Below, in pieces: positions 19,809 to 30,025 of a stretch of DNA of 64,000 bases; position 1 is the first letter of the stretch; every line of letters begins with the position of its first letter. A program made the position numbers and the translations under genes. The notes below the pieces were generated by a model. That model was not told where the DNA came from and did not search any database. It saw nothing but the letters and a program-made list of their open reading frames with translations. The DNA comes from Pseudovibrio brasiliensis (GTDB lineage Bacteria > Pseudomonadota > Alphaproteobacteria > Rhizobiales > Stappiaceae): contig NZ_CP074127.1 in the NCBI RefSeq assembly GCF_018282095.1, positions 248,001-312,000 of the forward strand, written 5' to 3'.

Positions 19809-21008
19809 GTGAAGGTATTTATTTTGGGAGGTGATGGGTTTTGCGGTTGGCCTACCGCCCTTCATCTAAGTAAATTTGGGCATGATGTTGTAATCATTGA
19901 TAACTTATCACGCAGACGAATTGATTTGGAGTTAGATGTTGAGTCGCTAACGCCAATCTGTTCGATCTATGATCGGATTAATGCTTGGTTTGAGGTTACT
20001 GGACATGTCATCCGCTTCGTTGAGCTAGATATTGCTCATAACTTTGATGAGCTGACAAGCATTCTAAGAGAAGAGAAACCCGACAGTATAGTACATTTTG
20101 CAGAGCAGCGTGCTGCTCCTTACTCGATGAAAAACAGCCGTACGAAAAACTATACAATCTTTAACAATATCTGCGGTACCCATAATGTTTTAAATGCAGT
20201 AGTTGAGGTGCAACAAGATATTCATTTGGTACACTTAGGCACAATGGGTGTTTATGGCTATGGCCACAAAGAACCTGTTCCGATACCAGAAGGATATCTG
20301 GATGTCCAAATCAGAACATCTGATGACCGTCAAATAACAGACTCAATTGTCTACCCACCTAATCCTGGCTCTGTGTACCATATGACCAAAACTATGGATG
20401 CTCAGATGTTCCAATACTATGCGAAGAATGACAATCTCCGCATAACTGACCTGCACCAAGGCATCGTGTGGGGCACTCAAACGCAGGATACAAGTTTAGA
20501 CGAGCGGCTGGTCAATCGCTTCGATTATGATGGAGACTATGGAACGGTTCTTAACCGTTTTTTGATGCAAGCCGCTGTTGGCTTACCACTCACAGTTCAT
20601 GGAACTGGCGGACAAACAAGAGCGTTTATTCATATCACTGATACATGTAAATGCATTGAATATGCACTCATGAATCCTCCCTCCTCTGGAGCCCGACCAA
20701 CAATTTTAAATCAAATGGCTGAGGCTCGCACTCTTTCTGATTTGGCGAAAGATATTCAGCTAATTACTGGATGCGAAATAGATTACTTGCCAAATCCCCG
20801 AAATGAGGCAGAAGAGAATGACCTTGTGGTCAGGAATGACCAACTGCGGTCGTTTGGCTGGAAGCCTACCCTCATGGAAGATAGTCTGTTTTTGGAAGTT
20901 ACTGAGATCACTCAGCGTTATCGCAATAGGGCTGATTACTCCAAAATCCAATGCGTTTCTTATTGGACCAAGCATACCCAAGAACAACAAACCATCAATC
21001 AGCTTTAA
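19809..21008 (+). CDS. sqdB: UDP-sulfoquinovose synthase-like enzyme (SQD1/SqdB family)
   Basis: A 399-residue extended short-chain dehydrogenase. The N-terminal NAD motif is GGDGFCGWPTALHL, and the catalytic region shows HLGTMGVYG and a YHMTK pair (YxxxK). The diagnostic SQD1 features are present: HQGIVWGTQT, RFDYDGDYGTVLNRF and GGQTRAFIHI. The family adds sulfite to UDP-glucose to make UDP-sulfoquinovose. GTG 19809 follows GGAAGG. In sulfolipid loci it sits with sqdD/sqdC-type genes; here it starts a glycan operon, so its product may feed a surface polysaccharide or glycoprotein. The last 25 residues overlap nothing, and the next gene starts 11 bases later. Confidence 0.85.
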   Translation: MKVFILGGDGFCGWPTALHLSKFGHDVVIIDNLSRRRIDLELDVESLTPICSIYDRINAWFEVTGHVIRFVELDIAHNFDELTSILREEKPDSIVHFAEQRAAPYSMKNSRTKNYTIFNNICGTHNVLNAVVEVQQDIHLVHLGTMGVYGYGHKEPVPIPEGYLDVQIRTSDDRQITDSIVYPPNPGSVYHMTKTMDAQMFQYYAKNDNLRITDLHQGIVWGTQTQDTSLDERLVNRFDYDGDYGTVLNRFLMQAAVGLPLTVHGTGGQTRAFIHITDTCKCIEYALMNPPSSGARPTILNQMAEARTLSDLAKDIQLITGCEIDYLPNPRNEAEENDLVVRNDQLRSFGWKPTLMEDSLFLEVTEITQRYRNRADYSKIQCVSYWTKHTQEQQTINQL

Positions 21009-21019
21009 AGAGATTTCGA

Positions 21020-22000
21020 ATGATGTTCGAACGTATTCTGATAACTGGTGGTTGTGGCTTTATTGGCTCGAACCTAATCAGAACATTAGCTTCCAAAATG
21101 ATATCGCACGAGATCGTGGTTTTAGATAGTGAAGTCACTGGGAAAGCCAGCTCTCTAGAAGGCATACCCCATCATTTTATCCGTGGAGACATTAGAGATC
21201 AACGTACTCTAGAAGACGCTATGAGCGGTGTTGACGCGGTAATACATTTAGCGGCTGATACGCGCGTGATGGATTCCATTGAAAACCCAACTTACAATTT
21301 TGACGTGAATGTAATAGGAACAATGAATGTTCTAGAGGCTATGCGCAAACACGGTATAAAGCGTCTTGTTAATGCTTCTACAGGAGGTGCAATTGTTGGA
21401 GATGCGCCTCAACCCGTTCATGAAAGCATGCCCGCTAATCCAGCTTCTCCTTATGGAGCTTCCAAAGCTGCTGCAGAAGCATATTGTTCAGCTTATTCAA
21501 AAAGTTACGGGATGGATATCACTTCCTTGCGGTTTTCGAATGTCTATGGACCTCGTTCTGCTCACAAAGGGAGTGTTATTGCAACATTTATCAAATCTAT
21601 TCTGAGAGGCGAACAGTGTCATGTTTATGGCGACGGTAGTCAAACCAGAGACTATATCTTCGTTCAAGATCTCTGCTTTGGCATCTTTCAGGCTCTAAAG
21701 TCTGAGAAAAATGGGACTTTCCAGCTTGGCAGCGGCAAACCAACGTCCGTTAATGAGATTATCCAGATACTAAAAAGGGTTACTGGCCGAAATGAAACTT
21801 TAGAAGTTGCATACAGTGACTTTAGAGCGGGCGAAGTCCTGCATAATTTCGCGGATATTACAAAAGCCAAAAGAGATCTAGGCTTTCAACCACAGACAAG
21901 CCTTGCCACTGGCATCAGAGAAACATGGGACTATTTTCAAAAGAACTCCAAAGTCTTGTTAAGCAACAAAGAGTACGGAGTATCCGATTATGCAGGTTGA
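21020..22000 (+). CDS. NAD-dependent nucleotide-sugar epimerase/dehydratase
   Basis: 326 residues from ATG 21020 or 21023 (AAAGAGA upstream; the frame itself is open further back). Extended SDR features: ITGGCGFIGSNL dinucleotide motif, HLAADTRV, NASTGGAIVG and the catalytic SPYGASKAAAE (Tyr/Lys), then LRFSNVYGPR and GDGSQTRDYIFVQD, the usual ending of UDP-glucose 4-epimerases and related enzymes. It modifies a UDP- or dTDP-linked sugar. It is second in the glycan operon between sqdB and the first glycosyltransferase, which it overlaps by 11 bases. The exact sugar cannot be read. Confidence 0.8.
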   Translation: MMFERILITGGCGFIGSNLIRTLASKMISHEIVVLDSEVTGKASSLEGIPHHFIRGDIRDQRTLEDAMSGVDAVIHLAADTRVMDSIENPTYNFDVNVIGTMNVLEAMRKHGIKRLVNASTGGAIVGDAPQPVHESMPANPASPYGASKAAAEAYCSAYSKSYGMDITSLRFSNVYGPRSAHKGSVIATFIKSILRGEQCHVYGDGSQTRDYIFVQDLCFGIFQALKSEKNGTFQLGSGKPTSVNEIIQILKRVTGRNETLEVAYSDFRAGEVLHNFADITKAKRDLGFQPQTSLATGIRETWDYFQKNSKVLLSNKEYGVSDYAG

Positions 22001-25000
22001 TGCATTTGCGGTAGAGGGTTTTCCCAACTTAGCAAAGTACGCAGGCTACACATCTACAAGCAAACTTCGTGTGTGTATTGCAACAGAGGAGATCCTTGGA
22101 CCAGTCCGAAACGGTGGTATCGCTTCAACATATTACCATTTGGCCAAAGGGTTGGCAGCACATGGCCATGAAGTGCACGTCCTCTATCTCAAGGGTGAAA
22201 GGGTAGAAAACGAAACACCTCAGCATTGGATTAAGCATTTTGCTGAGTTTGGTGTGACTCTTCATTATTTGCATCACACGGCAATGACTATTATTGGTCC
22301 CTCTCAAAATTGGCAGAGCCGCTATAACGCAGCATATAACTGGCTTAAAACGCAAAAGAAATTTGATATAGTCCATACATCAGAATGGAGGGGTGGCCTG
22401 ATCTATGCGTTGATGGCCAAAAAGCTGGGGCTTGCATTCCAGGAAACGCTTTTTCTCGTTAAAACCTCTTCTCCTCACCTTTGGAACCGCCACTATCAAA
22501 TGCAACCCATTGCTAAACGAGACCTCTTGCCAGCGAGTTTTGCTGAGCAAAAGTGTGTAGAACTCGGCGATATTGTCATTGGCGGCAGCGCACATTTATT
22601 GAGCTTCATGAGGCATGTTGGTTATCGACTACCTCCAGCCACATATGTGCAACCAAACATTCTAGATTTTTCGGAAATAAGTGTTATCGATCAGCGGCCC
22701 CCACGACAGGCTGGTGAGAAGGTGTACACTCAAGAACTTACGTTTTTCGGTCGGTTGGAGATGCGAAAAGGCATTGAGTTATTTTGTACAGCTCTTGATC
22801 TCTTAGAGCGAGAAGGTATTGCACCCAAGGCCGTAAACTTTCTCGGCAAATACGGTGAAGCGCTCCCAAACCAAAATAATGAGAAAGTAGCTGACTTCAT
22901 TAAACGAAAATCAAAAAATTGGAGCTGTGAGGTCAACTGTATAACAGATCTCAATCAGCCAGAGGCACTATCATTTCTTTGCTCTCGAGACATGATTGCT
23001 GTTATGCCATCGCTCATCGAAAACTCTACGATGGCTGTTTATGAAACGCTTGAGCACAATGTTCCTTTTATTGCGACAAATGTTGGCGGAACATCTGAAC
23101 TTATTGACTCACAAGACCATTCCAGTTGTTTGATTGAACCAACCGCATTTCAGCTTGCAGACCGTTTGAAGCATACTCTCAAAGATGGACATCAAATTCC
23201 GCGTGCTAGCTTTAGTAATCAAGAGAACTTGAAAACTTGGTACGGCTTTCATGCTTACCTTGGAGAGACATTCGATAAAAAATCTGCCAATGACTCCATA
23301 GCAAAACTGGTTGATCCGTCACCATTCAATGCAGAGTATCAGCAAAAATCCAGAGCTAGGACTTTAGAAGTAATCGTTCTGTTGCGTGAAAAGGAAAGCG
23401 CAATGGCATTCGTTACAAGCCTGTTAGCTGACCCTCCTGATACAGTAAGTGTTTTGATTACTGATCCAGCAATTGAAGACGCGGGTTTTGAAGTCATCGA
23501 GCGTTTACAGAATAGAGGCATAAGTTCCAAATTATGCAGGTTCATCGGCTTTCCGGCTGGTGAAGCGTTCAATCACTCGATGGATGTGTCTGAAGCTGAT
23601 GCTTGCATTTTGTGTGACGGCACAGCTGTTCATTTTGCCTCAGACTTTTGTGCCGATATACGGGTTGCGATCCATCACCAACAAAACACACTCATTTCTA
23701 GCTTTGTTGAACTGCCAGACAACAAAATTATTATGCCGATCGGAAGCGATGTCGTATCCGAGATGGTATTTGGGAACTCGGTTGGTGCAAGTGTAGTCTG
23801 TGTTCCCAAGAGTCTTATCAAGCAGTTGGGCGGGCTGCAACCATATGACCTTCGCTTTGGGCTTTTACAAGAGTATGTACTGCGAGCAAGCAAAGAACAC
23901 GGCATTGACCTTATGGTTATTCCAGAATGTCGATTAACAAGTCCATTTGAACTAGAAAACATAATTCAAAATAACGCACATACTTCATACTTGCGTTCTA
24001 TGCCTTTGATAGAAAACGACAATATCGCATATCGCAAGTTAGCTCTTTTACCTCACACCGGTAATGGAAGCCTCAAATTCCAACCCAAGTTATACCGGGA
24101 TAAAAAACGTAGAGATGATGAGCCAGTTTGGCTCGTACACGCAGATAGATCTCGCAAGCTAAGAAATAGATGGTCCAAAGTTGCAATTGGATTGGATGAA
24201 AGTAAATCGAGAATACTTTGTGTAGCGACGGGACCTGGGGAACGTTTTCTTTCTGTTAATGGAACAGAGCAGCAAATGTCACTCCTTAGCCAAGCGGGTG
24301 AAGCAACGTTGCATTTCTTCGATATTCCAAAGGATTGGCCAGAGGGTGAGCGGTACAACATCAAGTTTCATTTAATAAATAAAGATAGAACACGTACTCA
24401 GTTTATTCGAGTTATCAAATTATCCACGAACGTTTTTGCGGCGGTCTCAGGCGGTGTAATCTTAGACCGCGATGCCGCCGAAAGCATGTTTAGCCGGCAT
24501 GATGCTCTTTTTAAGATTCCAAGCATTGCTGCGAAAAAATCACAACCAAAACTAGATGCTGAAAAGCATGAAGCAACAACCCTGGATGTGGAAACTGCGC
24601 GCTTTCAGGAAAGTCGGAGACCATTTCTCTCAGTTGGTCGCCTTTTATTTAAGCCTAGACTTAAGAGAAAATTTCTTCGCTTACTCCGTGGTTATTCGGG
24701 GTCCCCAATTAAAGCATCTATACCGCCCAAAGAGCTTTTTGCCTTAAATCCAACTCATATTGAAGGTTGGGCGTGGGATAGAAGAGATACTTCGAAAAAT
24801 TTATCAGTTGTTTTGGAAGTTAACGGAGTTGCCTTAACCGAAGCCAAAGCAGATCGGCATGTCGCGAGATATGGCAGCAGAAACAAGAGGTTGGCTCATC
24901 ATGGCTTTATGTTATTGGTCCCCGAAGAAGCAAGAGATGAAGGTGTCGAGGTCACAATAAAGGTTAAGGAGGATGGCAGCATAGTTCGTAATGGGAAGCT

Positions 25001-25034
25001 AAAGTACCTCTCGGAGATGTTGGTTGCGCAATGA
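21990..25034 (+). CDS. Large multidomain glycosyltransferase (GT4 plus C-terminal modules)
   Basis: 1014 residues. Residues about 28-430 form a GT-B, GT4-type enzyme (ATEEILGPVRNGGIASTYYHLAKGL; FFGRLEMRKGIELF; PSLIENSTMAVYETLEHNVPFIATNVGGTSEL). Residues about 450-660 look like a degenerate GT-A/GT2 domain (LEVIVLLREKESA, DACILCDGTAVHF, GGLQPYDLRFGLLQEYVLR) lacking a clear DxD. After a beta-rich linker region, the last 100 residues are a GWAWDRRDTSKNL...HHGFMLLVP module often seen at glycosyltransferase ends. It would transfer activated sugars onto a lipid-linked or surface glycan. It starts inside the previous gene and is 13 bases from the next. Confidence 0.75.
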   Translation: MQVDAFAVEGFPNLAKYAGYTSTSKLRVCIATEEILGPVRNGGIASTYYHLAKGLAAHGHEVHVLYLKGERVENETPQHWIKHFAEFGVTLHYLHHTAMTIIGPSQNWQSRYNAAYNWLKTQKKFDIVHTSEWRGGLIYALMAKKLGLAFQETLFLVKTSSPHLWNRHYQMQPIAKRDLLPASFAEQKCVELGDIVIGGSAHLLSFMRHVGYRLPPATYVQPNILDFSEISVIDQRPPRQAGEKVYTQELTFFGRLEMRKGIELFCTALDLLEREGIAPKAVNFLGKYGEALPNQNNEKVADFIKRKSKNWSCEVNCITDLNQPEALSFLCSRDMIAVMPSLIENSTMAVYETLEHNVPFIATNVGGTSELIDSQDHSSCLIEPTAFQLADRLKHTLKDGHQIPRASFSNQENLKTWYGFHAYLGETFDKKSANDSIAKLVDPSPFNAEYQQKSRARTLEVIVLLREKESAMAFVTSLLADPPDTVSVLITDPAIEDAGFEVIERLQNRGISSKLCRFIGFPAGEAFNHSMDVSEADACILCDGTAVHFASDFCADIRVAIHHQQNTLISSFVELPDNKIIMPIGSDVVSEMVFGNSVGASVVCVPKSLIKQLGGLQPYDLRFGLLQEYVLRASKEHGIDLMVIPECRLTSPFELENIIQNNAHTSYLRSMPLIENDNIAYRKLALLPHTGNGSLKFQPKLYRDKKRRDDEPVWLVHADRSRKLRNRWSKVAIGLDESKSRILCVATGPGERFLSVNGTEQQMSLLSQAGEATLHFFDIPKDWPEGERYNIKFHLINKDRTRTQFIRVIKLSTNVFAAVSGGVILDRDAAESMFSRHDALFKIPSIAAKKSQPKLDAEKHEATTLDVETARFQESRRPFLSVGRLLFKPRLKRKFLRLLRGYSGSPIKASIPPKELFALNPTHIEGWAWDRRDTSKNLSVVLEVNGVALTEAKADRHVARYGSRNKRLAHHGFMLLVPEEARDEGVEVTIKVKEDGSIVRNGKLKYLSEMLVAQ

Positions 25035-25047
25035 GGAAACCGTTTGG

Positions 25048-27156
25048 ATGGTCGAGCTACAGCGGGACATAAATGAGACTGCCCCAAAGGCCAGTAAACG
25101 CATTTGCATTATAACTGCTGATATCTTCGGGCCAATTAAAAATGGCGGCATTGGCACCGCATATTTCCATTTGGCTGTGTTTTTGAAACGTATTGGGCAC
25201 CACGTAACTATTTGCTTTGTAAATGGTCATGCTAGGAACCAACAAAAAATGCGGGCCACGCGCGATTTCTTTTCTGAGTATGACATTGAGTTTTCCGCTG
25301 TAGCTCCTCAAGTACTTGCAAAAACTGAGATGGCTCAGACTATGGCGCCGCCGTATGCTGCCTATGAATGGTTGCGAGAACACGAAAATTATTTTGATAT
25401 GGTGCACGTTTCAGAGTGGCGTGGTTTGGGTTATGTGGCGTTGTTAGCCAAGAAACTTGGTATTGCATTCCATAACCTACATTTCGTTGTCAAAGGCTCA
25501 TCTCCCACACTTTGGGCTGCTGAGGGAAATTCGCAGTTTCTGGAAGAATACCGCCAACTTGGTTGGGTTTTCATGGAGCGAGAGAGCGTGGAAATGGCTG
25601 ACACACTCATCTGCGGCAGTCAACATCTTCTGAACTGGATGCATCGGAACCTTTATAAACTTCCTGCAAGAAGTTTTTACTGGCCCAACGTGTTTCTGGA
25701 AGACCTCAACAGCGTCACTCAAAAACGATACTCTCAAGTGGGTGAATGGGTGTTTTTTGGTCGATTGGAACCTCGCAAGGGCATTTTACTGTTTGTCAAT
25801 GCTCTCAATGCTCTGGCTGCAAAAGGTATTTCAATTCCACCAATCACTTTCCTTGGTGGTTATTCTCATAGGTTTAATGCTCAAAAATTCATTCTGCAAA
25901 ATAGTAAGAATTGGCAAACCAAAATCACATTCAAAACGAACTATAATGCTCTTCAAGCCGTCGAGTATTTAAGTGCCGAAAGGCGATTAGCAGTAATTCC
26001 GTCTTTATTGGAAAATTCTCCATTGGCTGTTTATGAATGCTTAGCTGCGCGAGTTCCCTTTATTGCCGCAAATACTGGTGGGACAAACGAACTAATCGAA
26101 GAAGACTCTCGAAAGGAAGTCCTGTTTGAACCACACCATCTGTCGTTAGCTGACCGACTTGAACGTTATGTAGAACGCCTTCCTGCTCCAGCAGTAAAAC
26201 ATAACAGATTAAAGAGATCGCTGGCCGTCTGGAGAGGCTGGCACCATCAACGCCAATCGACAACAAAGACAGCCACAGCAAGGAAAGACACCCACCCGCC
26301 GGTTAGCATCTGTATCACTCATTTTGAGAGGCCCCACCTTCTAACACAAGCTTTAGAAAGCATTGAGCGTCAAACCTATCGAAACGTGGAGGTGATAGTC
26401 GTCGATGATGGTAGTCGTTCGCAGCTTGCACGTGCAACACTTAAGGCCCTTGCCCAAAGATACAAGGATAGGCCGTGGAGAATCCTTTATCAGGAGAACC
26501 GATACGTAGGGGCAGCACGGAATAAGGCTGCCCAAGTTGCAAAAGGCGAGTATCTTCTATTCTTCGATGACGATAATATCATGATGCCCGAAATGGTAGA
26601 AAAGCTTGTGAATGCAGCAACGTTTGCGAGTCTTGACTGCATAACTTGCAGCTCACTACGTTTTAGCGGTGAAGGGGAACCTCATTCCGCCAATAGTACC
26701 TTGGGCACACAAATACGCTTTGTAGGTCCAGCAAAGGCATGGGCGACGAAGGTGAATGTCGTTGGAGACGCGACATGTCTTGTTAAGAAGACTGTTTTTT
26801 CAGCTTCAGGAGGGTACTCTGAAGGATATCGAGTAGGAAAAGATGACATCGAGTTTTACAATCGACTAATCCTAGATCGGCGGAAGGTATCCTATTACCC
26901 TGATCCACTGTATTACTATCGACAAAGTTCAGACAGTATGAAGTTAAAAAATCAGAGTAAGGAGGAAGCTGATTTTAAACAGGTATTACCGTTTTTGGAC
27001 AATATGGATGTTGAAGATAAAAGCCTTTTTTTATTGCGATCTGATGCGTCGCAGCACATAGGAAATCAAGCAAATACGGCAAAAGTGTCTTATAGGCCTG
27101 GGAAAATAAGTTCGGTAATACGAAAGGCGCGTAATTTTGTTAGGGTAAAAATTTGA
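25048..27156 (+). CDS. Bifunctional glycosyltransferase (GT4-GT2 fusion)
   Basis: 702 residues from ATG 25048 with GAGGAAA eight bases upstream (TTG 25024 would overlap the previous gene). The N-terminal half is closely patterned on the upstream enzyme (ITADIFGPIKNGGIGTAYFHLA; FFGRLEPRKGILLF; PSLLENSPLAVYECLAARVPFIAANTGGTNELIEE), so the two arose by duplication. From about residue 415 a classic GT2 domain begins (SICITHFERPHLLTQALESI; VIVVDDGS; YLLFFDDDN with the DxD-type metal site; GKDDIEFYNRL). The active GT-A domain here contrasts with the degenerate one upstream. It overlaps the next start by four bases (TTGA). Confidence 0.82.
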   Translation: MVELQRDINETAPKASKRICIITADIFGPIKNGGIGTAYFHLAVFLKRIGHHVTICFVNGHARNQQKMRATRDFFSEYDIEFSAVAPQVLAKTEMAQTMAPPYAAYEWLREHENYFDMVHVSEWRGLGYVALLAKKLGIAFHNLHFVVKGSSPTLWAAEGNSQFLEEYRQLGWVFMERESVEMADTLICGSQHLLNWMHRNLYKLPARSFYWPNVFLEDLNSVTQKRYSQVGEWVFFGRLEPRKGILLFVNALNALAAKGISIPPITFLGGYSHRFNAQKFILQNSKNWQTKITFKTNYNALQAVEYLSAERRLAVIPSLLENSPLAVYECLAARVPFIAANTGGTNELIEEDSRKEVLFEPHHLSLADRLERYVERLPAPAVKHNRLKRSLAVWRGWHHQRQSTTKTATARKDTHPPVSICITHFERPHLLTQALESIERQTYRNVEVIVVDDGSRSQLARATLKALAQRYKDRPWRILYQENRYVGAARNKAAQVAKGEYLLFFDDDNIMMPEMVEKLVNAATFASLDCITCSSLRFSGEGEPHSANSTLGTQIRFVGPAKAWATKVNVVGDATCLVKKTVFSASGGYSEGYRVGKDDIEFYNRLILDRRKVSYYPDPLYYYRQSSDSMKLKNQSKEEADFKQVLPFLDNMDVEDKSLFLLRSDASQHIGNQANTAKVSYRPGKISSVIRKARNFVRVKI

Positions 27157-28370
27157 GACCTAGTAAACATTTTAGTAGCTCCATCCAAACAGATTTTCCA
27201 TTGATCTGCGTAATGCGTGACGAAGCTGATGTTTTGCCAGCGTTCCTACATCACTATCGTTCAATAGGAATTACTTGCTTTTACATTATTGATACAGGGA
27301 GTTCAGATGGTTCTCTGCAGTTTTTGCATCAACAAGGTGATGTCCAACTCTATGAAAAAAATGGCGGCTACCCGCAAGCAAACGCTGGAGTTGATTGGAT
27401 AAATGAAATTGGAAGTAAATACTGTAAGGATAAATGGACAACTGTTGTAGACGCGGACGAGTTTCTGCAGCTTCCTCAACCAACAATGGATGGTACAACG
27501 AGCAGCTTACAAAACGAGCTAGCATTTGCACTTTATGCTCCTTTGATAGACTTTTTTTGTGATGATCTTACAAGTGCGCCCAAATGTGCAATGGATCTAG
27601 ATGAGCTCATTTCTAATACACCTAATTATGTCCCTTTTTCTAAGTTTCATGCAGAACCGTCTCTGGCATTTCCATTTTTTGAGCTTCGCTCTTCAGCCAG
27701 AGCGGAGCTGTCTGGCAAAAAAAACTATCGCGTAAGATCTTACAAGATACCTCTTGTTTACTGGCACTCAGACTTCCGATATCTTCGATCAACCCACTTG
27801 TGTACCCCAGTTCCGTTAAGCGACACGTGTGGCTATCTGTTTCATTTCAAGTATAGAGCGGGATTTGAGAGACGTCTTTTAAAAGAACTTGAAAACCCAG
27901 ATCGCATGAATGCTGATGTATATCGAATCTCAAAGGCAATCATACGCAATCAAAAACTGCTTACGCAACATACGACCATTCTCCGTAGTAAAGACACATT
28001 CAAGGAGAGTGATTGGCTTTCTAGCACGGGTCTTTCAGTAAAATGGAAGAAAGTTAACCGCTCTAAAGCCCATTATTTCAATGTCCTCACAGGTAAGAAA
28101 ACCGCCACAGATAGTACATTAGAAGAAAACCTTGCACGCCTAACTAACTCACTAAGTTGGCGAATAACTAGACCCCTGCGATCACTTCTCTTTAGGCAGG
28201 GATTGTTGCGCCATGAACACTTCCCAGAACGTGCAAGTTGTGAGCAAGCATCAGCTGAACAGACAATAGCCATTTATGAGTCGTTTTGGTGGTTGCTAAC
28301 TGGCCTGATGAGACTACCGGCGGCATTATATCGTGCGGTACTCTGGTATAAACTTAGACAACGCAATTGA
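27153..28370 (+). CDS. Glycosyltransferase family 2 (GT92-like)
   Basis: 405 residues from TTG 27153, coupled to the previous stop, with AGGG seven bases upstream. The start has the pattern of Glyco_tranf_2_4/GT92 proteins: CVMRDEADVLPAFLHHYRSIGITCFYIIDTGSSDGS, then VVDADEFLQLP (DxD metal site). The middle has VYWHSDFRYLR and a cluster of Cys/His, and the C-terminus ends in a basic, partly hydrophobic helix (ITRPLRSLLF; WLLTGLMRLPAALYRAVLWYKL) that could bind the membrane. It is the last gene of the five-gene glycan operon. Confidence 0.75.
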   Translation: MRPSKHFSSSIQTDFPLICVMRDEADVLPAFLHHYRSIGITCFYIIDTGSSDGSLQFLHQQGDVQLYEKNGGYPQANAGVDWINEIGSKYCKDKWTTVVDADEFLQLPQPTMDGTTSSLQNELAFALYAPLIDFFCDDLTSAPKCAMDLDELISNTPNYVPFSKFHAEPSLAFPFFELRSSARAELSGKKNYRVRSYKIPLVYWHSDFRYLRSTHLCTPVPLSDTCGYLFHFKYRAGFERRLLKELENPDRMNADVYRISKAIIRNQKLLTQHTTILRSKDTFKESDWLSSTGLSVKWKKVNRSKAHYFNVLTGKKTATDSTLEENLARLTNSLSWRITRPLRSLLFRQGLLRHEHFPERASCEQASAEQTIAIYESFWWLLTGLMRLPAALYRAVLWYKLRQRN

Positions 28371-28705
28371 AGGCACAAATGAGTTTGCTCTAATGCAGTC
28401 CTCTAATAACTTTGCTGTTTAGCAGCTTTGGGGATCTGAAATTGATCGGACGCTTGAGGTTTCCAATTCCCTCTCATCTTTGGTGAATGGTAGTTGCTGT
28501 CAATCGAAACTGAAGATGACTAATAATGACATTCACAATCTAGCTGAGTTTAGCAAATCTGAGGTTGATGTCTTGTCCCAAACGGGGTTGCTCTATAACT
28601 TTACGAATGTCCGCAAATGGGCACTTGACGCTAGACTCCTTAGTTTTATGGAGAAACAGCAATGTACGATAGAGCTGATAGACTATAGGCCATGCCACAG
28701 AGGCA
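28371..28705. other. Non-coding stretch between glycan operon and lamB
   Basis: Nothing convincing. A 79-codon plus-strand frame at 28480-28719 has no ribosome-binding site or family pattern and is not accepted. The stretch marks a shift from AT-rich glycan genes to more balanced sugar-transport genes. Confidence 0.4.
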
Positions 28706-28728
28706 ATTGGGGCCACTAGGGCCCCAAT
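28706..28728 (-). terminator. Hairpin after lamB
   Basis: ATTGGGGCC (28706-28714) pairs perfectly with GGCCCCAAT (28720-28728) around a 5-base loop, four bases past the lamB stop. The downstream side on the minus strand is only weakly T-rich, so termination strength is uncertain. Confidence 0.6.
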
Positions 28729-28731
28729 GCG

Positions 28732-29925
<1,194 letters not shown>

Positions 29926-29942
29926 TTATTCCAGCGTTGTTT

Positions 29943-29953
29943 AAAACGCTTTT
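29943..29953. promoter_or_regulatory. LacI-type operator upstream of lamB
   Basis: AAAACGCTTTT, a near-palindrome of the same kind as the two sites in the regulator/glucosidase intergenic region, 30 bases upstream of the lamB start codon. Likely bound by the adjacent LacI-family regulator. Confidence 0.55.
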
Positions 29954-30025
29954 TTGTGATGCAGACGCACCTCTCCCGTCCCGCGCACCGCGCAGGTTGG
30001 TAACTCCTTGTTTTATTGTTTTAAA

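Noticed and set aside
28480-28719. 79-codon plus-strand frame before lamB
   Set aside because: No ribosome-binding site, no family pattern, and its end runs through the hairpin after lamB.
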